A stretch of 64,000 bases of DNA from an uncultured Lachnospiraceae bacterium (GTDB lineage Bacteria > Bacillota > Clostridia > Lachnospirales > Lachnospiraceae): assembly GCA_947632555.1 (NCBI GenBank), contig CANRPU010000008.1:1-64000 (forward strand), read 5' to 3'. Each line of letters starts with the position of its first letter. Positions within the stretch are counted from its first letter, which is position 1. The notes under the pieces were generated by a model. It ran no database searches and was not told the DNA's origin. It was given only the letters and a program-made list of their open reading frames with translations. Both the position numbers and the translations under genes were made by a program. This document shows positions 25,168-33,314 of this stretch, piece by piece.

Positions 25168-25327
25168 TGTTACTCCTCCGCTAAATCCCATTTTTCTTTT
25201 CATATAGTAACCTATTTCACTGCGGCAAAAGTCCCCGGTCCTTTCGGCAGCGTTAACACTCCGTCTTCCATGTGGTCTGTCAGTATTTTTTAACTTTCTC
25301 ACGGGATAGATGTTGAGATCAAATGTC

Positions 25328-26074
25328 TTATTTCAGCGCTTCACTTAAACTTTCCGGGATCCCTCTCGGCCCTCTCACCGCGTTGACCCCATACCTTTCG
25401 CTCAGCACATCAAAAGTAAACTGCTCCGGCTTATAGCGCTTCAGCAATTTGATCTTCATCAGACTTGTCATATGGACATCTCCGTTATCAAACCGGAACG
25501 GGATATCCGTTTTTGTCACTCTGCACTTATAAAGGATCGCGGACACCGGAGCGGCCACATACAGAAACACGGTATCTCCCGTTTTGATTCCCTTTCCCTG
25601 CTTCCAGTCAATCTCGTTCTCTTTGGAGAAGGCCGCCTCCACATCATAATACTTCGGATTGGCCGGAATGATCCACTCTTTCGCCGGTCTGCGGGCCTGC
25701 TTTGTTTTCGCGGACGCCGTTGTCACATAACTTTCTTCCAGCCACCTGCTGATCACGTCAAATTCTACTTCACCGCGCAATGAAATGGAAATCCAATTTC
25801 CCTTACGGATATGATAGCCCCGGAAAAACCCTTCCTGCCGCGCCAGAATATCAGCGAGAAAGGGATCCGCGATCTTCACGTTCACAATATCCACAAGTTC
25901 TTCCGTTTCCAGTCCCAGCTTGTTCCCCGGGACATCCATGACAAGCGCGAACCACTTCTGATTATCCCCATGCCGGTAAACCGCGTAGCCGGGGAACCGC
26001 CCCCACAGGTATTCCGGAGAGGCCTTATATTTTTCTTTTATATAAGCAGACAGTTGTTCCCTGAAAGATTGCAT
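25328..26074 (-). CDS. MmcQ/YjbR-like protein with C-terminal PUA/EVE-like domain
   Basis: A 248-residue protein. Residues 1-120 match the MmcQ/YjbR (CyaY-like) fold: PEYLWGRFPGYAVYRHGDNQ, KWFALVMDVP, then GYHIRKGNWISISL. Residues 135-248 begin KEWIIPANPKYYDVEAAF and contain KTGDTVFLYVAAPVSAILYK, which resembles an EVE/PUA-like small-molecule or modified-base reader. The start at 26074 has a GAGGAA site. The combination is known in Firmicutes but its role is not. Cytosolic. Confidence 0.8.
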   Translation of the reverse strand: MQSFREQLSAYIKEKYKASPEYLWGRFPGYAVYRHGDNQKWFALVMDVPGNKLGLETEELVDIVNVKIADPFLADILARQEGFFRGYHIRKGNWISISLRGEVEFDVISRWLEESYVTTASAKTKQARRPAKEWIIPANPKYYDVEAAFSKENEIDWKQGKGIKTGDTVFLYVAAPVSAILYKCRVTKTDIPFRFDNGDVHMTSLMKIKLLKRYKPEQFTFDVLSERYGVNAVRGPRGIPESLSEALK

Positions 26075-26161
26075 GTATATTTCCTCACCCGCTCCGTTGT
26101 TTTGATAATAGCATCGCATATGCCGCGGCGAATGTCAATAATCCGGTCCCGAAAACCATAC

Positions 26162-26545
26162 CTATTTCAACAGTTCTTCCGACAGCCGCATAATTTCCGG
26201 CGCAAGTTTCGCTCTCTTGCGTTTCACCATATGAGTATAAATCGGGTAAGCGGCAGCCACACCGATGATGCCTGCGACGCCGATCACAATGCCGGGGATC
26301 AAATAGGTTTCCCATCCGGGAACCAATGCGCAGCACATCCCTACACCAAATAGCAGAGAGCTGACAATTCCAACTAGTAACGATACCACCGTTGCAGCTC
26401 TTGTCGTACCGGCATCCAGCAGACGAAGCTGTTCCATAGAAATTTCCTCTTTTGTTGGCGCCGCATATTTATCCCGGATTTTTTTGATTTCTTCCTGTTC
26501 CTTTGCGGAATAGGTGTAGGAAAACGTTTCGTTTTTCTCTTCCAT
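26162..26545 (-). CDS. small two-helix membrane protein
   Basis: A 127-residue protein: an acidic, charged N-terminus, two membrane helices (VVSLLVGIVSSLLFGVGMCC and GIVIGVAGIIGVAAAYPIY) and a basic C-terminal tail. The motif FGVGMCxxLxPxW with GIVIGVxG is shared with the protein at 29605-29973, so the two are related. The AAAAAGGAG site is strong. It follows the sensor-kinase operon and may be part of it. Function unknown. Confidence 0.75.
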   Translation of the reverse strand: MEEKNETFSYTYSAKEQEEIKKIRDKYAAPTKEEISMEQLRLLDAGTTRAATVVSLLVGIVSSLLFGVGMCCALVPGWETYLIPGIVIGVAGIIGVAAAYPIYTHMVKRKRAKLAPEIMRLSEELLK

Positions 26546-26551
26546 GATGGA

Positions 26552-27445
26552 TCACTCCTTTTTCAGTTCTTTATTTGCTCTGCAGATCATAAAAACAGCC
26601 ATACCGATAACGATCGTACAGACGCAGCCGCCTACAGCGCCGGTCATGGCTTTGCGAAATGCCGGATCATCGCTGCCGCCAAACTGTGCCAGCATCGCGG
26701 TTGTCAGCGACAGAATGGAAACCAGCGCGGCAACAAGATTGACAGCCTTCGCCGCAGACAGGATGGGACTGTTATGACGGCGTGTCCGGACAACGTTGAC
26801 CGCAGCGGTGATCACTGCATAAAAGGCATAAAGCGCCATGGCATAGATCAGCATGCCCGGATACTGAAAACCTCTGTTTTGATGCACGATAAATATGACT
26901 ATGCCTGCAAGTGCCTGATTCATAATCAGTAAAAAAATCGCGCACAGACGGTAACGGCGAAACGCCGCGGTCCTGCCTTTCTCCGGCTTATACCGGATCA
27001 GAAACAGGCGCATGGCAGCCAGCAGGACATAGTAAAACGCAAGCGCCATAAACCACGGGGATCTGTAATAGATGCCTGCGGACAGCTTCATGATAATATA
27101 GGCCAGATTGATCGTCAGTCCTGTGGAAAGTGAGATTGTGTTACGGAAGTGGATATCCGTCAGATATTTCTCCCCAACCGCGGTGGAACGGAATTTCCGC
27201 ATCGGGAAACTTTCTTCAACTCCTCGTTTTACCTTTTTGAAACCGCGGAACAAATGCGGCAGTCCGGTACACGTAATGACCAGCGCATAGGCGGACGCCA
27301 AATAAGAGGCGTACCGCAAAAAGGGATTCTGCACATCATGCGCAAATACAAATATTACAAAGCCATATCCAAAAAGCGAAAGCAAAACCGTCATAATCGG
27401 CAGTGGACAGAATACCGCTTTCAGCACAGCCCTCATCCTATCCAT
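26552..27445 (-). CDS. multi-pass membrane protein next to a two-component system
   Basis: A 297-residue protein with about seven or eight hydrophobic segments and short loops. The first 90 residues hold two helices and a basic cytosolic loop (HLFRGFKKVKRGVEESF). I do not recognise the family. Its start overlaps the stop of the sensor kinase, so the two are translated together, and it may sense or act with that kinase. The next gene starts seven bases further down. Confidence 0.75.
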   Translation of the reverse strand: MDRMRAVLKAVFCPLPIMTVLLSLFGYGFVIFVFAHDVQNPFLRYASYLASAYALVITCTGLPHLFRGFKKVKRGVEESFPMRKFRSTAVGEKYLTDIHFRNTISLSTGLTINLAYIIMKLSAGIYYRSPWFMALAFYYVLLAAMRLFLIRYKPEKGRTAAFRRYRLCAIFLLIMNQALAGIVIFIVHQNRGFQYPGMLIYAMALYAFYAVITAAVNVVRTRRHNSPILSAAKAVNLVAALVSILSLTTAMLAQFGGSDDPAFRKAMTGAVGGCVCTIVIGMAVFMICRANKELKKE

Positions 27446-28520
27446 CTGTCATCCTCCTGATCTTCACAATAAACTTGCTGCCCTTTCCCACTTTGCTTTC
27501 CACCGAAATATCACCACCAATAATGTCCACCACCCGTCTGACCAGCGCAAGTCCCAGTCCGTTGCCCTGTGTGGCATGGGATGTGTCACCCTGATAAAAT
27601 TTCTCAAAAATATGCCTGCCGACTTCAGGACTGATCCCGCAGCCGGTATCGGAAACCTGAACTACAGCAAGATTCCCTTCTGAAGTAAGCGAAAGGGAAA
27701 CTGTACCGCCGGCCTCCGTAAATTTTAACGCGTTGGAAAAAAGATTGTTCCAGACGATATCCAAAAGTTCCTTATCTGATTCCACAAATACCGCCTCCTC
27801 TATGCGCGTATCAATATCAATCTTCTTTTCCTCCCATATTCCTTCAAACCGCAAAAGACATTCCGCGAGCTGCTCTCCAAGATCATATTTTTGTGCCGCG
27901 GGATAGATCTTCTGGTTTTCCAGCCGGTTCAGTTTCAGGATATTCGTGACAAGGTCGGCAAGGCGGTGGGACTGTTCCGTGATTGCCTTTGCGTACTCCA
28001 GCCGCCGCGCATCGGACAATTTCGGACTTTGGAGCATGGTTCCATAATTCTGAATAACAGAAAGCGGCGTTTTTAATTCATGGGACACATTGGCGATAAA
28101 ATCCGTCCGCAGGGTTTCCACGCCGGAAAGTTCCTCCGCCATCCGGTTAAAACAGTCGATGATCGTGTCAAATCCCAACTCGCTGTGGATACTGCGAAAC
28201 GGCTTAATGCGTGCGGCAAAATCGCCTTTCATCAGTTTTTCCGCCCCTTCCACAATACGCCGCACCGGACGGTCCACCATAAGCCTGCGGCGGACGGTAT
28301 CAATTACTGTACAGAGGAAGCTTAAAAAAATCACATTTGCAAAAGTAAGTGCGGCTGCTGCCCGGATATTTTCTTCCGTATAGCTGATTCCCAGTGTCTG
28401 CTGCAAAGTCCGCAGAAAAAGATGCATGCAGCAGGTAATGATAAAAGCGATCAGCAGGAAAAAAGCGATATAACTCCGCAGGGAGAACAGGATCCGTTTC
28501 CATTTTACATTTTCCCTCAT
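27438..28520 (-). CDS. sensor histidine kinase
   Basis: A 360-residue membrane kinase. Helices are at about 17-37 and 55-75 with only a short external loop, so it probably senses within the membrane. A HAMP-like linker follows. The phosphorylation site His147 lies in FIANVSHELKTPLSVIQNYG. The N box is NNLFSNALKFT and the G boxes are DTGCGISPEV and GNGLGLALV. The start overlaps the regulator's stop (ATGA). It pairs with the OmpR-type regulator upstream. The signal is unknown. Confidence 0.93.
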   Translation of the reverse strand: MRENVKWKRILFSLRSYIAFFLLIAFIITCCMHLFLRTLQQTLGISYTEENIRAAAALTFANVIFLSFLCTVIDTVRRRLMVDRPVRRIVEGAEKLMKGDFAARIKPFRSIHSELGFDTIIDCFNRMAEELSGVETLRTDFIANVSHELKTPLSVIQNYGTMLQSPKLSDARRLEYAKAITEQSHRLADLVTNILKLNRLENQKIYPAAQKYDLGEQLAECLLRFEGIWEEKKIDIDTRIEEAVFVESDKELLDIVWNNLFSNALKFTEAGGTVSLSLTSEGNLAVVQVSDTGCGISPEVGRHIFEKFYQGDTSHATQGNGLGLALVRRVVDIIGGDISVESKVGKGSKFIVKIRRMTDG

Positions 28521-29188
28521 TGGATCACCGCCTTATAGCCAAGACCATGAACCGTCCTGATCTCAAACTCACTGCAGCTTTCAAACTTTCCCCGCAGCTT
28601 TGTCATATAAACATCCACAGCTCTCGGCGCGGTATTCGTATCGGCGTCCCAGAACTCATCCATAAGCTGGGTACGGGTAAATGTCTTGCCCGGATAGGAC
28701 AGGAGCTTGTAAAGAATATTAAACTCCCTGGCTGTCAAAGAAATCCCCTTGCCACCATAGACCGCTGTACGCTCGTCCATGTCCAGCGTCAGTTTCCCTA
28801 CCTCCAGTTTGTGGGAGCTTGCGATCTTTGCCCGCCGAAGCAGCGCCCCGATCCGCAGGAAAAGTTCGTCCAAGTCAACAGGCTTGACCATGTAATCGTC
28901 AATCCCGATCCTGTACCCCTTTTGTTTGGAAGCAAGATCGTCCCTTGCTGTCATAAACAGGATTGGGATATCCTCATTCAATGAGCGGACTGCTTTCGCA
29001 AACTCAAATCCATCTACTTCAGGCATCATAATATCGGAAACGATCAGGTCAAATGTATTTCCATACATAGTATCATAGGCTTCATTCGCATTCAGGCAGC
29101 CAACCGCTTCATAACCACTCTGATTCAAAAAAGAACAGACTGTGCGGTTCAAATCTCTGTCATCCTCTAAGACCAGTATCTTAAACAT
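28517..29188 (-). CDS. OmpR-family response regulator
   Basis: A 223-residue protein. The receiver domain has the acidic pair ED/D near residues 8-10, the phosphorylated Asp52 (VSDIMMPEVDG), FMTARDD and the Lys in DDYMVKPVD. The C-terminal winged helix shows SLTAREFNILYKLLSYPGKT and ends VRTVHGLGYKAV. The start at 29188 has GGAGGT six bases ahead; the ORF can be extended only by non-homologous residues. It partners the sensor kinase directly downstream. Confidence 0.94.
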   Translation of the reverse strand: MFKILVLEDDRDLNRTVCSFLNQSGYEAVGCLNANEAYDTMYGNTFDLIVSDIMMPEVDGFEFAKAVRSLNEDIPILFMTARDDLASKQKGYRIGIDDYMVKPVDLDELFLRIGALLRRAKIASSHKLEVGKLTLDMDERTAVYGGKGISLTAREFNILYKLLSYPGKTFTRTQLMDEFWDADTNTAPRAVDVYMTKLRGKFESCSEFEIRTVHGLGYKAVIQ

Positions 29189-29232
29189 AGGGCAGACCTC
29201 CATCTGTTTTATTACAGCTTATCTCTGAGGCT

Positions 29233-29252
29233 ATTATAACATCCAAATGTTA
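29233..29252 (-). promoter_or_regulatory. -10 element and dyad before the two-component operon
   Basis: A TATAAT on the minus strand overlaps the perfect dyad TAACAT-CCAA-ATGTTA (29237-29252). There is no good -35 at the usual distance, which suits an activated promoter, possibly activated by the regulator itself. Confidence 0.45.
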
Positions 29253-29315
29253 AAGTTTTGTTTGCGTTTTGCCCTTTCACAGATTTTTTATAAAATTTCG
29301 ATCCGCACCAGCCTT

Positions 29316-29561
29316 TCACTCACGCGGATCGCTCTGTCGATGATTTACGATATTCTGACTTGCCTCACGCTGAACCTGTTCCTCGTGAATACGCCTTTTA
29401 GCGTCCTCTACGTTTTCTCCTTCATGGGTAAGGAATTTATCCACGAAGCCGTCTTCGACTTTTCTGTATGCGCCTACAACGCCGTTCTCGATCTTCTTGT
29501 ACCCGTCCACAACAGCAGTGGCGATTCTTTCGTTTGCCTGTATGAGTTTCGATTTTGCCAT
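29316..29561 (-). CDS. small conserved amphipathic protein
   Basis: An 81-residue protein without membrane helices. Regular spacing of hydrophobic and charged residues (VVDGYKKIENGVVGAYRKVE, then DGFVDKFL) gives an 11-residue helical periodicity like that of YtxH or apolipoprotein-type helices. It has an AGGAGG site. Similar short proteins occur across Lachnospiraceae, of unknown role. It stands between a small membrane protein and the two-component system. Confidence 0.7.
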   Translation of the reverse strand: MAKSKLIQANERIATAVVDGYKKIENGVVGAYRKVEDGFVDKFLTHEGENVEDAKRRIHEEQVQREASQNIVNHRQSDPRE

Positions 29562-29604
29562 GATAAAATCCTCCTGTCAGTTTAATATTGGTTTTCCCGC
29601 TTCT

Positions 29605-29973
29605 TTATTTCAGTCCCTTGATGACAGGGATCAGGCAAAGCAGCAGGACGATGCCGACAATACCCACAATGATGCCGGGAACCATCATATTCCAGATCAT
29701 CGTCATACACATACCCACACCAAATACAATCGCGCCAAGGATACCAAATAATGTTGTACCGATTGCCCTTCCGTTAAAAACGATCGCAGGTTTTCCGTCC
29801 ATCTTCCGGCGGACAAGCACCATAGCCAGCAATACTGCCGCGCCCATCACACCGATCACAATGCCCTGTGTCATAGCGCCCCATTCCGGGAGCAGCGCCA
29901 TACACATGCCCAGGGCAAATAGAATACCGCCCACCGTACTCATGATCAGAGTTACAAAATCCTTTTTCTTCAT
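29605..29973 (-). CDS. small membrane protein with internal repeat
   Basis: A 122-residue protein with four hydrophobic segments in two repeats. Each repeat has FxxGMCMxxxxxW followed by a GIVIGVxG-like helix (first ILFALGMCMALLPEWG with QGIVIGVMG, second IVFGVGMCMTMIWNMM with PGIIVGIVG). The same motif occurs once in the protein at 26162-26545. The GGAGGT site is good. The Met/Cys in the first helix of each repeat might bind metal or be structural. Function unknown. Confidence 0.75.
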   Translation of the reverse strand: MKKKDFVTLIMSTVGGILFALGMCMALLPEWGAMTQGIVIGVMGAAVLLAMVLVRRKMDGKPAIVFNGRAIGTTLFGILGAIVFGVGMCMTMIWNMMVPGIIVGIVGIVLLLCLIPVIKGLK

Positions 29974-30106
29974 AGCATATTACCTCCGTATCTGTTCTCC
30001 AAGTGATCTTCACTTGTCGCTTGCAGTATCAGTGTAAGACGGAAATGTTTACGAAATATTTGCGTTTTGTTTGAATGATATTAAAATCGCGGGATCTATA
30101 TGAAAA

Positions 30107-30136
30107 AGCGGCACATCCTATCCAGGATATGCCGCT
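30107..30136 (-). terminator. terminator of the rimP-ribF operon
   Basis: AGCGGCATATCC paired with a near-complement, short loop, then TTTTT on the minus strand. The hairpin overlaps the ribF stop codon (30118-30120), so the last codons form part of the stem. Confidence 0.8.
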
Positions 30137-31038
30137 CCCGCTTTGATATCTTCCGCTATACAGGCCCTGAGCGCCTCCGTATCTTCAAATTTACGCTCCG
30201 GCCGTCTGAACTGATAGAGCAGTACCTCCATCTCTCTGCCGTAAGCATCTCCGTTAAAGTCGTAAAGATAAGTTTCCACGCCCATGACCTTTTCTTTTTC
30301 CGCTATGGTAGGTCTGTAACCGATGTTGCTGATCCCCCTGTAAAGTCTGCCGTCCAGATACGCGCCGGCGTAATATACGCCGCATGGCGGCAGTAATTTT
30401 TCTTCCGGCGGGATCAGATTCGCGGTGGGCATACCCCAGGCATGTCCCAGGCTGTTGCCGTGGAGCACCCTGCCGCCCACACTGTAGGGTCCGCCCAGAA
30501 GACTTTCCGCCAGCTTCATATCGCCCTGCTCCACCGCTTCCTTCACGTAAGTGGAGCTGATCTCCCGGCCTTCCCACAGCAGTTTTTCGATGATGCGCAC
30601 CTCATATCCGCACGCCGGCGCCAGCAGATGCAGCAGAGCCGCGTTTCCGGCCCCTCCGCTGCCAAAAGAAATATCCGTGCCGGCCGCGATCAGTCCTGCC
30701 TGCATTCTGCCGCAGAGGATTTCCTTCACAAAATCCTGGGGAAGGATAGCGGCCGTTTCCCGGTTAAAGGGAAATTCGATCAGGATATCGACCCCCAGCA
30801 GTTCAAAGATCCTGCGCTTTTCTTCTTTGGTGGTGAGTTCCCTGCCGTCACCCTTGCCCAGCAGGCGGGCCGGCGGCATATCAAACGTAAAAACGCAGGC
30901 CTTCCTTCCGTTCGCCTTTTCCGCCAGGATCTCCTCCAGCAGGCGCCTGTGTCCGAGATGGACGCCGTCAAATTTTCCGATCGCCACCGCGGTTTCTTCC
31001 CTTAAGTAAAAATCCGTGGTGCCGGTGATGATCTCCAC
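30118..31038 (-). CDS. ribF: bifunctional riboflavin kinase/FAD synthetase
   Basis: A 306-residue enzyme that makes FMN and then FAD. The N-terminal nucleotidyltransferase shows AIGKFDGVHLGHRRLLEE (HxGH) and a TDISFGSGGAG segment. The C-terminal kinase has HGNSLGHAWGMPTANLIP and YRGISNIGYRPT. It is the last gene of the rimP-nusA-infB operon, the usual place after truB in Firmicutes. It ends inside its own terminator. Confidence 0.96.
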   Translation of the reverse strand: MEIITGTTDFYLREETAVAIGKFDGVHLGHRRLLEEILAEKANGRKACVFTFDMPPARLLGKGDGRELTTKEEKRRIFELLGVDILIEFPFNRETAAILPQDFVKEILCGRMQAGLIAAGTDISFGSGGAGNAALLHLLAPACGYEVRIIEKLLWEGREISSTYVKEAVEQGDMKLAESLLGGPYSVGGRVLHGNSLGHAWGMPTANLIPPEEKLLPPCGVYYAGAYLDGRLYRGISNIGYRPTIAEKEKVMGVETYLYDFNGDAYGREMEVLLYQFRRPERKFEDTEALRACIAEDIKAGAAYPG

Positions 31039-31074
31039 TTCCGCGTCCCTCCCTTCCCTGCTTTTTCACGCTTT

Positions 31075-31974
31075 TTACGATAAGAACATTTTTTCCGGCA
31101 CGAAACTTCCCTGGTCCCGGGAAAAGGCGTAAATACCGTAAAAACGCCCCCTGCCGTCGTATACCCGCACTTTTTCCCCTTCGTCAAAAAGCCTCCGTTC
31201 CCGTATCCTCTGAGAAGCAAAGGCGTTTCCGTTTTCCACCAGCTTTACGGCGCCGTCATCCACGTGTACCTGCGCCAGTTCCGCGAACATTTCATCTATG
31301 GGGATCAGGATATCCCGGATCCTGCCCTTTCGCTGCATTGCCTCCACTTCTTCCAGCCTGTGGGCGCTGTCCGCCTGAAAACTCCCCGTCCTGGTCCTCT
31401 CCAGGCTGCTCATGACCGCTCCGCATCCCAGCTTCTCGCCGATATCATGGCAGAGCGCGCGGATGTAGGTGCCCTTGGAGCATCTTATGCGGAGAGAGAT
31501 CTCCGGCAGCGCCATGGAAAGGATCTCTATTTCGTGGATAATGATATCCCGCGGCCTGCGCTCCACCTCTTTTCCTTCCCTGGCCAGCTCATACAGTCGT
31601 TTTCCGTTCACCTTGAGGGCAGAGTACATGGGCGGGATCTGCGCGTACCCGCCGTCAAAAGAAAGGACTGCCTCTCTGACCTGCTCCTCCGTTACCTTCA
31701 CCGGCCTTTTCTCCAGCACTTTTCCCCATATGTCCTGCGTATCCGTGACCGTTCCCAGCCGCAGACAGGCAGCGTATTCCTTATCCCACTCCGTGATCAT
31801 GCCGCAGAGCTTGGTGGCGCTGCCGATACAGACCGGCAGCACCCCGGTGGCGTCCGGATCCAGCGTACCTGTGTGCCCGATCCTTCTCTGCCTTAAAATG
31901 CCACGCAGCTTCGCCACCACATCGTGGGAGGTATATCCTTTTTCCTTGTATATATTGAGAACACCGTCCAGCAT
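31075..31974 (-). CDS. truB: tRNA pseudouridine(55) synthase
   Basis: A 299-residue enzyme. The catalytic Asp is in GHTGTLDPDATGVLPV, followed by KEYAACLRLGTVTDTQDIWG and the CSKGTYIRALCHDIGEKLGC motif. A short C-terminal PUA-like part follows. It forms pseudouridine at position 55 of the tRNA T-loop. The gene lies seven bases after nrnA in the translation-factor operon. Confidence 0.97.
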   Translation of the reverse strand: MLDGVLNIYKEKGYTSHDVVAKLRGILRQRRIGHTGTLDPDATGVLPVCIGSATKLCGMITEWDKEYAACLRLGTVTDTQDIWGKVLEKRPVKVTEEQVREAVLSFDGGYAQIPPMYSALKVNGKRLYELAREGKEVERRPRDIIIHEIEILSMALPEISLRIRCSKGTYIRALCHDIGEKLGCGAVMSSLERTRTGSFQADSAHRLEEVEAMQRKGRIRDILIPIDEMFAELAQVHVDDGAVKLVENGNAFASQRIRERRLFDEGEKVRVYDGRGRFYGIYAFSRDQGSFVPEKMFLS

Positions 31975-31980
31975 ACTTCT

Positions 31981-32931
31981 TTAAACCTCCAGCTGCAGTG
32001 CTATCCTGTCGGAAAGATTGTTGATGACATCGTGCACGCTGCCCCGCATGGTACAGCCGGCCGCGCGCGCGTGCCCGCCGCCTCCAAAATAGGACGCCAC
32101 CACGGAAACATCCACTTTCTCATTGGAACGAAGGCTGACCTTATATTCCAGCACACCGGTCTGGTACAGAAAGATAGCGCAGTCCGCTCCTCTGGTATTG
32201 CGGAGCTGATTGACGATCCCGTCCAGATCCCCCGGCTGTACCTGGTAAAAATCCATCATTTTTTTGTTGACGCAGCTGAAAATACATCTGCCGTCCATGA
32301 TCCGGATACTCTCGATCAGCGCCCTGCCCAGGATCTGATTCTGCAGATAGCTCCTCTGATAAAAACTTTCCTCGATGATCCTGGAAAAATCAAATCCGAA
32401 GCGGATCAGCTTCGCGGCGATCTCCAGGGTGCGGGGCCGGGTATTGGAATACTGAAAGATACCGGTATCATGCGCTATGCCGGTATACAGCGCCACGGCG
32501 ATATCCTCGTCCAGCTTTTCTTCTTCCATGAGCTCATAGAGGATTTCCGCGGTGGAACCCGTTTCGGGCCGGATATCGTTAATATCTCCGCTTCCGTTCT
32601 GATTGCTGATATGGTGGTCGATATTGATCTTCTTTTTCGCCCCTTCAAAATACTTTACCGCGTCCCCCATTCTGTCCGCCACGGTATCCAGAGCGAAAAA
32701 CACATCGAACGTCCCGTGAAAGTCATACAGGGAATCTATTTCATCCAGATATCTTAAATGCCGGAAACTCTCCGGCGGCTTTTCCAGAAACAGCCTGATC
32801 TCCGCTTCGGGAAGCTGCTTCTTCAAATACAGATACAACGCCATGGTGGAGCCTACGGCATCCCCGTCCGGGTGGGTATGCGAACTGATCCCGATGCGCG
32901 CGGCCCCCTGGCATTCCGCCAATAAATTCAT
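31981..32931 (-). CDS. nrnA: NrnA-like DHH phosphoesterase (nanoRNase/pAp phosphatase)
   Basis: A 316-residue DHH/DHHA1 protein. Metal ligands lie in SSHTHPDGDAVGS, in the NIDHHISN motif and in GIAHDTG. The DHHA1 end carries the glycine-rich GGGGHARAAGC. It degrades oligoribonucleotides of two to five bases and 3'-phosphoadenosine 5'-phosphate. The start overlaps the rbfA stop, and truB follows. It is part of the rimP-ribF operon as in other Clostridia. Confidence 0.94.
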   Translation of the reverse strand: MNLLAECQGAARIGISSHTHPDGDAVGSTMALYLYLKKQLPEAEIRLFLEKPPESFRHLRYLDEIDSLYDFHGTFDVFFALDTVADRMGDAVKYFEGAKKKINIDHHISNQNGSGDINDIRPETGSTAEILYELMEEEKLDEDIAVALYTGIAHDTGIFQYSNTRPRTLEIAAKLIRFGFDFSRIIEESFYQRSYLQNQILGRALIESIRIMDGRCIFSCVNKKMMDFYQVQPGDLDGIVNQLRNTRGADCAIFLYQTGVLEYKVSLRSNEKVDVSVVASYFGGGGHARAAGCTMRGSVHDVINNLSDRIALQLEV

Positions 32932-33314
32932 ATTTCCTCCGTATCCCTGCGGGCATTCTGATCGCTGCTTATCACCTCGTCGATCTTTTTGGACATATTG
33001 ACGCCATACTCGATGGACTGGTCCATGATAAAGGTGATATCAGGCGTATTGCGCAGATTGACGATACGGGCCAGCTGGTTTTTGATAAACCCCTCCGCGC
33101 TCTTTAAGCCCTTGTAGGTATCCTCCCTGGCCCTGTCATCTCCCAGCACGCTGATCCACGCCTTGCAGGTCTTTAAATCCGGCGCCACTTCCACCGCTAC
33201 CACACTGGTAAACGGGCTGATGCGGGGATCCTTGATCCCTCCCCGCAGTATCTCCGCCAGCGCCCGCTGTACTTCCCCGTTGACACGGGTACTCTTTACA
33301 CTGTTTTTTCTCAT
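32928..33314 (-). CDS. rbfA: 30S ribosome-binding factor A
   Basis: A 128-residue KH-like protein. It shows [20 protein letters not shown] near the start and the [20 protein letters not shown] strand pair. The end reads [20 protein letters not shown]. It helps mature the 16S rRNA 5' end on the small subunit. The start overlaps the infB stop, and the next gene overlaps its own stop, so it is translated in series. Confidence 0.96.
   Translation of the reverse strand: MRKNSVKSTRVNGEVQRALAEILRGGIKDPRISPFTSVVAVEVAPDLKTCKAWISVLGDDRAREDTYKGLKSAEGFIKNQLARIVNLRNTPDITFIMDQSIEYGVNMSKKIDEVISSDQNARRDTEEI

Noticed and set aside
25200-25275. Short minus-strand stretch reading LTDHMEDGVLTLPKGPGTFA then stop
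   Set aside because: It looks protein-like and may be a gene remnant, but I cannot assign a family and it has no start; too weak to call.
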